A stretch of 64,000 bases of DNA, taken from the NCBI RefSeq assembly GCF_900128975.1, contig NZ_FQVC01000004.1, positions 129,423-193,422 of the forward strand, read 5' to 3'. The position numbers and the translations under genes are program-made. Numbering within the stretch: the first letter of the stretch is position 1; each line of letters opens with the position of its first letter. This DNA is from Devosia limi DSM 17137 (GTDB taxonomy: Bacteria; Pseudomonadota; Alphaproteobacteria; Rhizobiales; Devosiaceae). Shown here piece after piece: positions 6,019 through 16,722 of this stretch. Under the pieces are notes generated by a model. It was not told the DNA's origin. It did no database searches and worked only from the letters and a program-made list of their open reading frames with translations.

Positions 6019-8187
6019 ATGTTGGAACACAAGCAGATCGTTGGCGGCGGGCCCAAAAAGGTCCTCTACACGCTGGAGACCATCCGCAGGATGGGTGTGG
6101 TGAAAGCAGCCAAGGCGCTTACCTCCAAGAATGCCTGCAAGGCCTGTGCCTATGGCATGGGCGGACAGCGCGGCGGCATGACCAATGAACTCGATGAGTT
6201 TCCCTCGGTCTGCAACAAATCGGTACAGGCGCAATCGAGCGATGTCCAAGCGGCGATTCCGCTGGAGATTTTCGAGCATGAATTGGCCGATCTGCAGGAG
6301 CTGACCGGCCGCGAGATGGAAAAGCTCGGCCGGCTGGGCACGCCACTGTTCAAGGCCGCCGGGGCGCAGCGCTTTGCCCCGGTGGACTGGGATTTTGCCA
6401 TTGCGCATGCGGCCGAACGCTTGCGCGATACGGCGCCACATCGGAGTTTCTTCTACTCTTCGGGCCGCAGCTCCAACGAAGCGGGCTTTATCTTCCAGTT
6501 GCTGGCGCGCGCTTTCGGCACCAACAATGTCAATAACTGCTCGTATTACTGCCATCAGGCGACCAGCGAAGGGCTGGGCACCACGATTGGCAAGGGCACG
6601 GCCAGCGTCGAGCTGGAAGACCTGACCGGGGCCGACCTGATCTTTGTCATCGGCGCCAATCCCTCGTCCAATCACCCGCGCTTCATTCACATGCTCAAAA
6701 ACTGCCGTGAGCGGGGCGGGGAGGTCATCGTCATCAACCCGGCCAAGGAGCCGGGGCTGGTCAAGTTCGCGGTGCCGAAATCGCCTGGCTCCATGCTCAA
6801 GGGCGGCAGCGACATCGCCACGGACTATGTGCAGCCGCGCATCGGCGGCGACATTGCGCTGCTCAAGGGCATTGCCAAGGCCGTGCTGGAGATGGGGCGC
6901 GAGGATCGGGCCTTCATCGCCAATCACGCCAGCGGCTTCGAGGCCTTCGCGGCGGATCTCGATGCACTGGGCTGGGACGAGATTTCAGCCGAATGCGGCG
7001 TTGGGCGGGACGAAATCACCCATATTGCCGAGCGCTATGGGCAGGCGGAGCATGTGGTGTTCGCCTGGGGGATGGGCATGACCCATCACATCCATGGCGT
7101 CGCCAATGTCGAGGCTATCGCCAATCTGGCGATGCTGCGCGGCATGGTGGGCAAGCGCTTTGCCGGTCTGTTGCCTTTGCGCGGGCATTCCAATGTGCAG
7201 GGCATCGGCACGATCGGGGTCAAGCCGGTCCTGGCCAAGGATGTGCTGGAGAAGATGGAGGCCGCCTTCGGGATGAAATTCCCCGAGGAAAAGGGCTTTG
7301 ACACCATGGCATGCCTCAAGGCGGCCGAAGCGGGGGCGATTGACAGCGCCGTGATCATGGGCGGCAATCTGTGGGGCGCCACCCCGGATACGGCCTTTGC
7401 CAGCCGGGCGATGGGAGCCATCGGCTTCAAGCTGTTCCTGACCACGACGCTGAATATGGGCCATGTGCATGGTTTGGGCGATGGCGAAGTGCTGATCCTG
7501 CCGGTGACGGCGCGCGACGAGGAATGGCAGCCGACGACGCAGGAATCGATGTTCAACTATGTCCGCCTCAGCGATGGCGGCATTCTCCGGCTGGAGGGGG
7601 TGCGGCCGGAGAGCCATATCCTGTGCGATCTCGGTAGCCGGATATTGCCGGATTCGCCGATTGATTTCAGGGCCTTCAGCCAGCATTCCAAGGTGCGCGG
7701 GGCGATTGCCGCCATCGTGCCGGGGCTGGAGCAGTTGGCCGATATCGATGTGGCGAAGCAGGAATTCCACATCAAGCACCGCGTCATGCATACACCTGAA
7801 TTCGGTACGCCAGACGGCAAGGCGCATTTCGTGGTGGTGCCGCTGCCGGCAATGCAGCGGGAGCGCTTGAACCTTGCGACGGTGCGCAGCGAAGGCCAGT
7901 TCAACACCATCATCTATGAAGATACCGACAGCTATCGCGGTCATGCCGGGCGCCATGCGGTGTTCCTCAATCGCGACGACATGGTGGCGTTTGGGGTGAG
8001 TGAGGGCCAATCGGTGACGCTGGCGTCCGATACCGGTCGGATGCGCGCGGTGGCGACGCCGTTCGATCTGCCGCGGGGGAGTGCCATGGCCTATTATCCC
8101 GAGGCCAACGTGCTGGTCGGCACGGCAGTCGATCCACGCAGCAAGACGCCGGCGTTCAAGTCGGTGCCGGTCTGGATCGAGGCTTAG
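6019..8187 (+). CDS. FdhF/YdeP-family molybdopterin oxidoreductase
   Basis: A 722-aa protein of the FdhF/YdeP oxidoreductase-alpha family, related to the catalytic subunit of formate dehydrogenases that bind bis-molybdopterin guanine dinucleotide. The N-terminus has a reduced cysteine pattern (C40, C43 and C65: NACKACAYGMGG and FPSVCNKS) rather than the full C-x2-C-x3-C-xn-C cluster of formate dehydrogenase. The active-site region reads NNCSYYCHQATSEGLG, with Cys at the Mo-ligand position. FVIGANPSSNHPRF and the C-terminal molydopterin-binding domain (GRHAVFLNRDDM, GSAMAYYPEANVL) are clear. The ATG at 6019 is preferred: GGTGGAG lies just upstream and the earlier in-frame ATG precedes a terminator. 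No FdhD or other subunit gene is adjacent. The substrate is unknown; E. coli YdeP is linked to acid resistance. Confidence 0.9.
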   Translation: MLEHKQIVGGGPKKVLYTLETIRRMGVVKAAKALTSKNACKACAYGMGGQRGGMTNELDEFPSVCNKSVQAQSSDVQAAIPLEIFEHELADLQELTGREMEKLGRLGTPLFKAAGAQRFAPVDWDFAIAHAAERLRDTAPHRSFFYSSGRSSNEAGFIFQLLARAFGTNNVNNCSYYCHQATSEGLGTTIGKGTASVELEDLTGADLIFVIGANPSSNHPRFIHMLKNCRERGGEVIVINPAKEPGLVKFAVPKSPGSMLKGGSDIATDYVQPRIGGDIALLKGIAKAVLEMGREDRAFIANHASGFEAFAADLDALGWDEISAECGVGRDEITHIAERYGQAEHVVFAWGMGMTHHIHGVANVEAIANLAMLRGMVGKRFAGLLPLRGHSNVQGIGTIGVKPVLAKDVLEKMEAAFGMKFPEEKGFDTMACLKAAEAGAIDSAVIMGGNLWGATPDTAFASRAMGAIGFKLFLTTTLNMGHVHGLGDGEVLILPVTARDEEWQPTTQESMFNYVRLSDGGILRLEGVRPESHILCDLGSRILPDSPIDFRAFSQHSKVRGAIAAIVPGLEQLADIDVAKQEFHIKHRVMHTPEFGTPDGKAHFVVVPLPAMQRERLNLATVRSEGQFNTIIYEDTDSYRGHAGRHAVFLNRDDMVAFGVSEGQSVTLASDTGRMRAVATPFDLPRGSAMAYYPEANVLVGTAVDPRSKTPAFKSVPVWIEA

Positions 8188-8260
8188 GCGGCTGCGCTCC
8201 GACCATCCGCACGTGTGGGGCGTCTGCACCATCCACCTCCACCGCGCCCCACTCCACGGA

Positions 8261-8342
8261 GTCATTCCCGCGCAGGCGGGAATCCATTCTTTGGTGGTAA
8301 GGGCAGGAATTACGAATGGATTCCCGCCTGCGCGGGAATGAC
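8261..8342. repeat. Intergenic inverted repeat, family B (copy 2)
   Basis: Perfect 28-bp arms (8261-8288 and 8315-8342) starting GTCATTCCCGCGCAGG, followed by CCGGTGGG as in the urt copy. It lies between two convergent genes (the oxidoreductase and the TolB-like gene) and could act as a bidirectional terminator. Confidence 0.9.
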
Positions 8343-8409
8343 CCGGTGGGTGTCGCAAGGGACTGGGCAGCACACAGACCGAATGCCTGAGTGGGCCGTG
8401 CGGTGAGGT

Positions 8410-9315
8410 CTACCCCTTCGGGTAACTGACATAAGCCAGCTGCTGGCTGTCGGGTGCCCAGGAATTCACATTGATACTGCCCTGGCCCCCGAAGAAGCTG
8501 ACCAGTGTGCGCTGGTTGGAGCCATCGGGGTTCATCAGGCGCAGCAGCACGTCCTTGTCGGCGGGGTGGCCCATCGTGCCCTGCGGATAGCTGAGGAACA
8601 CCACCTGCCTGCCATCGGGCGACAGATGCGGGAACCAGTTGACCAGGCTGTCAAAGGTCAGCTGTTCGAGATTGGTGCCATCGTCGGCAGCCATACGGAA
8701 GATCTGGGCGTGGCCGGGGCGGCTGGCGGCCAGCTCGGAGTTGAAATAGATCCAGCGGCCATCGGGCGAATATTCCGGGCCGTCATTGGGCACCGATACG
8801 TCCGTCAGCCGCGTATCCGGACCGCCATTGGTGGGGATGGTGAAGACATTGACCCGGCGCTCATGGCCGCTGCCTTCGATGGCGACATAGGACAGCGTCG
8901 CACCATCGGGCGAAATGCCGTGCAGGTAATAATGATGCGGAATGGCGTGGGTATTGGAGATACGGCGCGGCGTCCCGCCTGCAAATGGCACGGCATAGAG
9001 ATGGCCATCGTCGGAACTGACATAAATGGCGTTCCCATCGGGCGAGAGCACATGGTCATTGTTGAGATCGGCCAATGATCCGGTATCGATCCGCTGCGGC
9101 TCGCCGCTGCCATCGGCCGCGATGCGGTAGATCAGCCCACCGGCATTGAACACCAGAAAGCCGCCATCCGGCGACCAGTTCGGCGCCTCGATGACGTCAT
9201 GCGCGGTGAGGACCAAGCGGGCGTTGCCCGCAAGGTCGATAATGGTCAATTCGGCGCGCTGGCCGGCGGCGAGCAAACGGCCGCGGCGGGGAAAGGTGAA
9301 GCTCAAGATGGACAC
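8410..9315 (-). CDS. TolB-like beta-propeller (PD40) protein
   Basis: A 301-aa protein made of repeated beta-propeller blades of the WD40-like (PD40) type. Recurring S-P/A-D-G motifs mark the blades: NWSPDGGFLVF, LSPDGNAIYV, ISPDGATLSYV, YSPDGRWIYFN, LSPDGRQVVFL and SWAPDSQQLAYV. This is the fold of the C-terminal domain of TolB, but the TolB N-terminal domain and a signal peptide are missing, so it is probably cytoplasmic and not the Tol-Pal component. The start is a GTG at 9315 without an obvious ribosome binding site. The function is unknown; relatives are annotated as biopolymer-transporter-Tol-like or peptidase-associated propellers. Confidence 0.8.
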   Translation of the reverse strand: MSILSFTFPRRGRLLAAGQRAELTIIDLAGNARLVLTAHDVIEAPNWSPDGGFLVFNAGGLIYRIAADGSGEPQRIDTGSLADLNNDHVLSPDGNAIYVSSDDGHLYAVPFAGGTPRRISNTHAIPHHYYLHGISPDGATLSYVAIEGSGHERRVNVFTIPTNGGPDTRLTDVSVPNDGPEYSPDGRWIYFNSELAASRPGHAQIFRMAADDGTNLEQLTFDSLVNWFPHLSPDGRQVVFLSYPQGTMGHPADKDVLLRLMNPDGSNQRTLVSFFGGQGSINVNSWAPDSQQLAYVSYPKG

Positions 9316-9422
9316 CTGGGGCGGGAAGACTCTGGCAGCCTAGCGCAGGAATTGGCGCGCCGCCAGCGGGCAGGAGTCGCCACGCCGCAGGCAGACAGGG
9401 GCTGTTCGTCGGCGTCGGGTGC

Positions 9423-10262
9423 ATGCCAAATAATTCCATGAAAACGCTGGACGAATTGATTCGAGATCTTGGAGCGGTCGCGGGTGAATTGGCTGTGGGG
9501 CCATGCGCAATCGCGCTGGGTGGTTCGCATGCCAAGGGCGTCGCCGATGCGCAGTCCGATATCGACATTTACGTGTTTGCCGAGAGCTGGCTGCCCGATG
9601 CCGAGCGCGTTGCGCTGTTGCTGCAGCTACTGCCCAATGCGGCCGCCGCCCGCAGCTGGTCGGCCCCGCCCGAACAGGCTGGTACCGATTTTGCGCTTGA
9701 TGGACAGGAGATCGAAATCTGGTTTCGACAGCTCGCGCCGATTGCCGGGATAGTCGCACGCAGCGTGGCTGGCGAGGCGGTGCGCCGCTACGTGACCTGG
9801 ACCCCGAACGGCTATTACGAGCACTGCGCGCTGGCCGACCTGACTTCGCTCCGGGTGCTCGCCGATCCCCGTGCGGTGCTGACGCCACTGCTGGAGCGCA
9901 TTGCTTTCTATCCTCCGGCGCTGCGGACGACACTGATGCGGCATGGGCTGGTCAGCGCCGGTTTCTGGCGCAACAATTTCCACCTCGAAACCGCGCTCGC
10001 CCGCGCGGATAACTACTACCTGCGGTCGATCGCCCAGCAGATTGTAACTGACCTGATCCAGGCATTGTTTGCGATCAATCGGGCGCATTTCCCCGGCGAC
10101 AAGAAGCTGAGCACGCATGTTGGCAAGCTGGCCGATGTGCCGGAGAATTTCATGGCGCGGGTTGAGGCGGTGCTGGGCGGGGAGGGTACTTCGGCGGCAT
10201 GGCGGGCGCGGTTCGCCGAGCTGTATCGGCTGGTGGATGAAGTCGCGGCTCTGTCAGCGTAG
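9423..10262 (+). CDS. Nucleotidyltransferase-fold protein (DUF4037-like)
   Basis: A 279-aa protein with a pol-beta-type nucleotidyltransferase core at its N-terminus. The signature GGSHAKG (residues 33-39) is followed by D46 and D48 in SDIDIYVF, the metal-binding DxD pattern, and a later acidic strand IEIWF may supply the third carboxylate. The remaining 170 residues are helical (YLRSIAQQIVTDLIQALFAINR), as in DUF4037-type proteins. Substrates of this family are mostly unknown and can include aminoglycosides or proteins. The gene is divergent from the TolB-like gene. ATG codons at 9423 and 9438 are both possible starts, neither with a strong ribosome binding site. No toxin-antitoxin partner is adjacent. 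Confidence 0.75.
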   Translation: MPNNSMKTLDELIRDLGAVAGELAVGPCAIALGGSHAKGVADAQSDIDIYVFAESWLPDAERVALLLQLLPNAAAARSWSAPPEQAGTDFALDGQEIEIWFRQLAPIAGIVARSVAGEAVRRYVTWTPNGYYEHCALADLTSLRVLADPRAVLTPLLERIAFYPPALRTTLMRHGLVSAGFWRNNFHLETALARADNYYLRSIAQQIVTDLIQALFAINRAHFPGDKKLSTHVGKLADVPENFMARVEAVLGGEGTSAAWRARFAELYRLVDEVAALSA

Positions 10263-10274
10263 TCCCGGTCGACA

Positions 10275-10371
10275 CTCTCCCCCTTGCGGGGAGGGATCAA
10301 GGGTGGGGGAGGGCTGGCTCGGATATGGTGGTTCCATCACCCCTCCCGGCCTCCCCATCAAGGGGGAGGTG
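10275..10371. repeat. Intergenic palindrome, family A (copy 2)
   Basis: The left arm (from 10275) has CTCCCCCTTGCGGGG plus GATCAAGGGTGGGGG; the right arm (to 10371) has CTCCCC...AAGGGGGAGG. It shares the core blocks of the copy at 186-298 but is more degenerate. It lies between the nucleotidyltransferase-fold gene and ettA. The rest of the gap, to 10529, shows no other feature. Confidence 0.75.
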
Positions 10372-10529
10372 AAGGCTGGTGGTGGCCCACATTCGTGCCT
10401 AAATCGGTTCACCGCAGTTTCTGGTGACAGGTGCGGCTGATCGACCTGCTGCATTGCCTAGACGGTAGGCTTGGCCTACATGAGGGGCCAATCTCCAATT
10501 CATTTGTCTTCTGAAGAGGTTTCAGGCCT

Positions 10530-12185
<1,656 letters not shown>

Positions 12186-12192
12186 ACGAACG

Positions 12193-12213
12193 GGGCGGGC
12201 CAGTGGCCCGCCC
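12193..12213 (+). terminator. GC-rich hairpin after ettA
   Basis: GGGCGGGCC (12193-12201) pairs with GGCCCGCCC (12205-12213) around a 3-base loop. The T-rich tail is weak, so termination may be partial. Confidence 0.5.
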
Positions 12214-12271
12214 TTGCCATTTCAGGACATAGGCGTTCGGGACCGCGACGCGGCCGATACGGAGACGTTAC

Positions 12272-13123
12272 GTGTTGAACAAGACATTCTCGCTCGGCAT
12301 CGGCCGGGCGAAACTGGCCGGTATCGAAGCGGGCGAAGGCCTGCCGGTGGTGTTCCTGCATGCCGGCGTTGCCGACAAGCGCATGTGGGCCAGCCAGATC
12401 GAGGCCGTCGCCGAAGAGGGTTGGCAGGCCATCGCCTATGACCGGCGCGGCTATGGGCAGACCACCAGCCCCGATGAGGTCTTCAACCATCTCGACGACC
12501 TGGAAGCGCTGCTGGACGCGCGCGACATCCATGCAGCGGTACTGGTTGGCTGCTCGATGGGCGGTGGGCTGGCGATTGATTTCGCGCTGAAGAATCCGGG
12601 CCGGGTGATCGGCCTGGTGCTGGTCGGCACCTCGGTGACAGGCGGTCCCTATGAGCTGCTCGATAGCGAGCAGGCGGTGGTGATGGCCGAGGAGGATGCC
12701 GAGGATCGTGGTGATCGCGACATGCTCAACAAGGTGCAGGCGCATGCCTGGCTGGATGGTCCGCGCGGTCCCAGCGGCCGCGTTGCCGGTGCAGCACGCG
12801 AACTGTTTCTGGACATGAATTCCATTGCCCTCAACCAGCCGGAACTGACACTGGAAGAGGCCCGTCCCGACGCATGGCAGCGGGTGGGCGAGGTTGGTTC
12901 ACCGACCCTGCTGATCGTCGGCGATCAGGATTTCAACTATCTGATCCAGCGCCATGAGCACCTCTCCGAAGAGATGCCCAATGCCTTCGCCGTGGTGCTG
13001 GAAGGGGTGGCGCACATCCCCAGCATCGAGCGTCCGGACCTTGTAAACCCGCTGCTGCTCGAATTCCTCGATGCAGTGGTTGGTGGCGACAGCGATGATG
13101 AGGATAACGAGGATTTAGACTGA
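12272..13123 (+). CDS. Alpha/beta hydrolase
   Basis: A 283-aa cytoplasmic alpha/beta-fold hydrolase. The oxyanion-hole HAG (residues 30-32), the nucleophile elbow GCSMGG with S95, an acid in GDQD (D218/D220) and the catalytic histidine in GVAHIPS (H248) form a complete triad. YDRRGYGQT is the usual strand-loop motif. The C-terminal end is strikingly acidic (residues 274-283, SDDEDNEDLD). The start is a GTG at 12272. The substrate cannot be told from the sequence; esterases, lactonases and dehalogenase-like enzymes share this motif set. It follows ettA by 87 bases, after a hairpin. Confidence 0.85.
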   Translation: MLNKTFSLGIGRAKLAGIEAGEGLPVVFLHAGVADKRMWASQIEAVAEEGWQAIAYDRRGYGQTTSPDEVFNHLDDLEALLDARDIHAAVLVGCSMGGGLAIDFALKNPGRVIGLVLVGTSVTGGPYELLDSEQAVVMAEEDAEDRGDRDMLNKVQAHAWLDGPRGPSGRVAGAARELFLDMNSIALNQPELTLEEARPDAWQRVGEVGSPTLLIVGDQDFNYLIQRHEHLSEEMPNAFAVVLEGVAHIPSIERPDLVNPLLLEFLDAVVGGDSDDEDNEDLD

Positions 13124-13281
13124 CCAGTCAAGGGCTTGCCCTAGGCAGTCACTGCGGTTCTGATGACGTTCGTGTACTGAATCAAGCGACTGCCGCGCTG
13201 ATTCAAAAGCTTGCGCATCTGAATCCGCAATGCGCTGCAAGTCATTGAAAATGAGTCGATTTCGTCGCTTGAAGTGATGGT

Positions 13282-13310
13282 AATGGGGCGAGCTTGAGGC
13301 TCGCCCCATT
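13282..13310 (-). terminator. Terminator between convergent genes
   Basis: A perfect 12-bp stem (13282-13293 with 13299-13310; core GGGGCGAGC/GCTCGCCCC) around TTGAG, just past the stop codon of the minus-strand gene ending at 13319. It may serve the convergent hydrolase gene too. The 13124-13281 gap shows nothing else. Confidence 0.65.
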
Positions 13311-13318
13311 CCTGTCCG

Positions 13319-13768
13319 TCAGACGGCGATGATGCCGTCGAGGTGGCGGCTCAATTGCGCCGTCGGCAGGTTGGTCAGGTCCTTGTCCAGTTCGGCCAGC
13401 ACGGTCTTCTTGACCCCGGCGGACATCGAGCGGCGGATGTCGCCGAGTGCGTCGGGCGCGGCGGCGATGATCAGGCGATCAAAGGCGCCCTTCTGCTGCT
13501 GGACATCGAGCATGGCGGCGACCGATTTGGCAAACGCTGCCTCCCGGTACTCGACCGGATCCGTCTTGGGCTCCATGGCGCTGCGGCCGGGACCAACAGA
13601 GGAATGACCGCGGCCCGGGCGATCACTGACGATTTCGCGAGCCTGCAGCGCATCGATGGCGAAATCTAGCCCATCCACCTGCTTGAGGCCTTTGCCGGGA
13701 CCGGTGTTTTCCAGCACGCGGGCCTGGGTGCCGTCGGCGATCAATACCCAAGTGACGGTCTTCTTCAT
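13319..13768 (-). CDS. Host-attachment-family protein
   Basis: A 149-aa protein of the family first named host attachment protein required for attachment in Agrobacterium (Pfam Host_attach). Family features are the start MKKTVTWVLIADGTQARVLEN, the variable middle rich in Gly/Arg/Ser (DRPGRGHSSVGPGRSAMEPKTDP) and the C-terminal half with FDRLIIAAAPDALGDIRR and KDLTNLPTAQLSRHLDGI. The fold resembles eRF1/Dom34-like RNA-binding domains, so the name may not describe its function. The ATG at 13768 is preferred over an upstream in-frame start because AGGAG precedes it and it begins at the conserved motif. Confidence 0.9.
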   Translation of the reverse strand: MKKTVTWVLIADGTQARVLENTGPGKGLKQVDGLDFAIDALQAREIVSDRPGRGHSSVGPGRSAMEPKTDPVEYREAAFAKSVAAMLDVQQQKGAFDRLIIAAAPDALGDIRRSMSAGVKKTVLAELDKDLTNLPTAQLSRHLDGIIAV

Positions 13769-13965
13769 GACGATGCTCCTGTTGGTCGTGGTCGAACGAA
13801 CTGGGCCGGCGCCTGAGCGCGGCCTTAAAGCCAAACGCCTGTTAAGGTGAAAGGTTGGCCGAACTCATCACGAATGCAAGAGGGCATGATCACAAACTCT
13901 GATTGGTCGGCTCGGGAGCACGCTGATATCAAGGGGCAGGCGCCCGTTGGGGCGCGGAGCATCCG

Positions 13966-14919
13966 ATGTCCCTGCCAGAGTCCGCGCCTGAGGCTATAGC
14001 GCCCCCAACCATTGTGGCCCCGTCCGTCACCGATGCCAGCACTATACGCAGTGGCGTGATTGCGGCGGTGACGTCCTACGCGCTCTGGGGGTTGCTGCCT
14101 CTGTTGTTCCATCTGCTCAACCATGTCGGCTCGGTGCTGGTGGTGGCGGAACGCACCATCTGGTCGCTGGTGTTCCTGGCCATCATGATGGTGTTCATGC
14201 GCAAGTTCGGTGAGGTGCGGGCCTTGCTGTCGGATGGACGAAAGGTGCGGGTGATGGCGGTGTCGGCAGGTTTGCTGGCGGGCAATTGGCTGCTCTACAT
14301 CTGGGCCATCGAAACCGGACAATTGCTGGAAGCCAGTTTCGGCTATTTCATCAATCCGCTGGTCAATATCGTCATGGGCATGGTGCTGTTGCGCGAGCGC
14401 CAGAATTTTCTGCAGACGGTGTCGATCGGCATCGCGGCGGTGGCCATTGCCATGCAGGCGATTGGCCTGGGGAATGTGCCGTTCATTGCGCTGGGCCTGG
14501 CGCTGAGTTTTGGATTCTATGGCTTTTTCCGCAAGACGGCGATGTTGGGGCCAGCGACCGGTCTGTTTGCGGAAACGCTGATGATCTCGCCACTGGCGCT
14601 GGGCTATATCGGGTTCAGCCTTGCCACCACTGGTTGGGGCGTGCACGCCGATCCCGGCACCATGGCGCTGCTGGTCCTGACCGGGCCGGCGACGGCGGTG
14701 CCGTTGCTGCTGTTTGCCTATGGCGTGCAGCGGCTGCGGCTGACTACTATCGGCATGTTCCAGTACATCTCGCCTTCGCTGCAATTCCTGGTGGCGATTT
14801 TTGCGCTCGGCGAAGAGCTCAATGGAGAGCGGCTCTTCAGTTTCAGCCTCATCTGGCTGTCGCTGATGGTGTTTACCTATGACAGCTTCCGCCGTCGTGG
14901 GCAGTTGGCAGCGGCATAA
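13966..14919 (+). CDS. rarD: EamA-family transporter RarD
   Basis: Inner-membrane protein of 317 aa with about ten hydrophobic segments, of the RarD branch of the EamA/drug-metabolite transporter superfamily. Characteristic stretches are GVIAAVTSYALWGLLPLLFHLL, VVAERTIWSL, GNWLLYIWAIETGQLLEASFGYFINPL and LQFLVAIFALGEEL. The N-terminal 25 residues are hydrophilic. RarD proteins are annotated as chloramphenicol-sensitivity or permease-like, but the substrate is not established. It is probably monocistronic: the gene upstream is divergent and 96 bases separate it from the next gene. Confidence 0.92.
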   Translation: MSLPESAPEAIAPPTIVAPSVTDASTIRSGVIAAVTSYALWGLLPLLFHLLNHVGSVLVVAERTIWSLVFLAIMMVFMRKFGEVRALLSDGRKVRVMAVSAGLLAGNWLLYIWAIETGQLLEASFGYFINPLVNIVMGMVLLRERQNFLQTVSIGIAAVAIAMQAIGLGNVPFIALGLALSFGFYGFFRKTAMLGPATGLFAETLMISPLALGYIGFSLATTGWGVHADPGTMALLVLTGPATAVPLLLFAYGVQRLRLTTIGMFQYISPSLQFLVAIFALGEELNGERLFSFSLIWLSLMVFTYDSFRRRGQLAAA

Positions 14920-15015
14920 CGACTTCGCGCAATAACGGAAGGGCCGAATACCACTTGCCCGCCAACGCGGCCGCGATCAAGATGACCGAAATGGCTGCCA
15001 TGGTGGGGTCTTCCG

Positions 15016-16722
15016 ATGAAGAGACGCGACGCCTTGGGACTGATGTCGGCGACAGCTGCCGTTTCGCTGCTGCCTGTACCTGTGCTGGGCCAGCATGTCC
15101 GGGTAATCGGTATCGACGCACATACGCATATATTCAACATAACGGATATTCCCTGGGCGAGCTTCCTTTGGCGCGTGAGGGGGAGGTTTTTCGAGGAGAC
15201 ACGGCATTTCGCCGTTCATCCCGAGAGGCAGCAAGACCTCGCCAATGGAATGCTGGCGGTGCTCACGTCGATTTTCGAACGTATGCAGCCGCCGGTTGCA
15301 GAGTCCGAGCTGAATCTGGATGGGCAGCCATTGGCAGAGCGGTTTCAGCGCGAACGCACGGACAGTCGATTCAGGGAGGCGCTGGCCGCGACTTTGGAGC
15401 TGCTCTATCGCGATGCGGGTGAGTTTCAGGCCAGGTATTTTCCGCCGTTCTCTGGCGGGCTGGGCGAGACTGTCGGTCAGGCCCTGGGCGATATCGAGAT
15501 CGACAGGGCCGCTGCCACAGATGCGATCAAGGCAGCCATCAACCGTGAAATCGACAATGCGATGGCGGCACAGGAGGATATGCCAGCGCAAGAGGACGCC
15601 CCCTGGTATGAATGGGCCAGTGGCCTATGGGCCAGTGACGGCCCCGTAGGCCGTGCGCTTGAGTTCGGCCGCAGGATGTCAGGTGAGCGCGCGGACAATC
15701 TGGAGATGCTCTTCGGACAGTACACGGATGGGCAGACACCTGCGCTGGTTGCCGCGGCGTTGGTCGATTTTTCAGGCTGGCTGAACGAGCAGCCGCGGTC
15801 GCCCATTGCCGATCAAGTCCGGCTTATGGATAGCCTGCAGGCGTCGACACCGGCCGGTCAGGTGATGCAGATGATCGTGCCGTTCAATCCGTGGCGGCAG
15901 CTTGCGGTCGAGCGAAACCAGTGGAGCGCGCCCGATCCGCTTTCTCTCGTTCGCGAGGCTGTGACAGATCGCGGCGCTATCGGGGTGAAGCTCTACCCAC
16001 CCATGGGCTTCCTGCCGATGGGCAATGCGCGTGCCGGCCTTGAATATCCCGAGCGCGCCGGCCATCAGTTTGGTGACGATTTTCCGGCGCTGCTCGATGA
16101 ATCGTTGATGCGGCTCTATGAACTGTGCGTCGAACTTGATGTGCCGATCCTGACCCATACCAGTCACGGCAATGCTGCAGGCGCCGATTTTGGCAGGCGG
16201 GCGCATCCCGTCGGTTGGCTGCCCGTGCTCGCTGGTTTTCCCACGCTCCGGGTCAGCATGGCGCATTTTGGTGCATTCACATCCGAAACCGCACCGGCCG
16301 ATACCTGGGAGGCGGCCATTGCCGCTATCGCACGTATCGATCAGCAGCAGGTGTTTGTCGATCTGTCCTATCTGACGCGGATCATGCCCCTGCATGCGGA
16401 CGGCGCCAACCGAGGTATCGCGATCGCCGGGCTGAGGGCCATATTACAGCACGATGACAGCTTTGCTGATCGCATCGTGTTTGGCAGCGACTGGCACATG
16501 TTGTCCCAGGAGCCCGAAAACGAGCGCTATCCCACGCTCATCGAGGGCTATCTGAGGGACGTCGGGCTCGACGCGGGCCGTATTGGCCAGGTCTTCGCGC
16601 GCAACGCCCTGCGCCTGTTCGGGCTGGTTCCTGGCAGCCAGGCCTATGACCGCCTGCAGCGCTATTATGGGGACAGGGGGCTGGCGCATTTCAATACAAT
16701 CGAGGCGCTGAACCGGCTCTAG
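15016..16722 (+). CDS. Exported amidohydrolase-family protein
   Basis: A 568-aa protein with a Tat-like N-terminus (KRRDALGLMSATAAVSLLP, cleavage near residue 25) followed by a TIM-barrel metal-dependent hydrolase domain of the amidohydrolase-2 type. Metal-site motifs are HTH (H36 and H38 in DAHTHIF), a histidine in ILTHTSHG and the GSDWH aspartate near the C-terminus. A long insertion of about 200 residues, Gln/Glu/Ala-rich in places (AMAAQEDMPAQEDAPW), separates the first motif from the rest of the barrel, which is unusual for the family. Export by Tat would fit a metal-loaded folded enzyme. The substrate is unknown. Its stop codon shares a CTAG with the convergent oxyR gene. Confidence 0.8.
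   Translation: MKRRDALGLMSATAAVSLLPVPVLGQHVRVIGIDAHTHIFNITDIPWASFLWRVRGRFFEETRHFAVHPERQQDLANGMLAVLTSIFERMQPPVAESELNLDGQPLAERFQRERTDSRFREALAATLELLYRDAGEFQARYFPPFSGGLGETVGQALGDIEIDRAAATDAIKAAINREIDNAMAAQEDMPAQEDAPWYEWASGLWASDGPVGRALEFGRRMSGERADNLEMLFGQYTDGQTPALVAAALVDFSGWLNEQPRSPIADQVRLMDSLQASTPAGQVMQMIVPFNPWRQLAVERNQWSAPDPLSLVREAVTDRGAIGVKLYPPMGFLPMGNARAGLEYPERAGHQFGDDFPALLDESLMRLYELCVELDVPILTHTSHGNAAGADFGRRAHPVGWLPVLAGFPTLRVSMAHFGAFTSETAPADTWEAAIAAIARIDQQQVFVDLSYLTRIMPLHADGANRGIAIAGLRAILQHDDSFADRIVFGSDWHMLSQEPENERYPTLIEGYLRDVGLDAGRIGQVFARNALRLFGLVPGSQAYDRLQRYYGDRGLAHFNTIEALNRL

Noticed and set aside
9423..10262. Aminoglycoside-modifying resistance gene
   Set aside because: Only the generic nucleotidyltransferase core is present; no drug-specific motif or mobile context supports resistance.
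13319..13768. Host-attachment protein as evidence of a prophage
   Set aside because: The name comes from Agrobacterium attachment work; no phage genes or attachment sites surround it.
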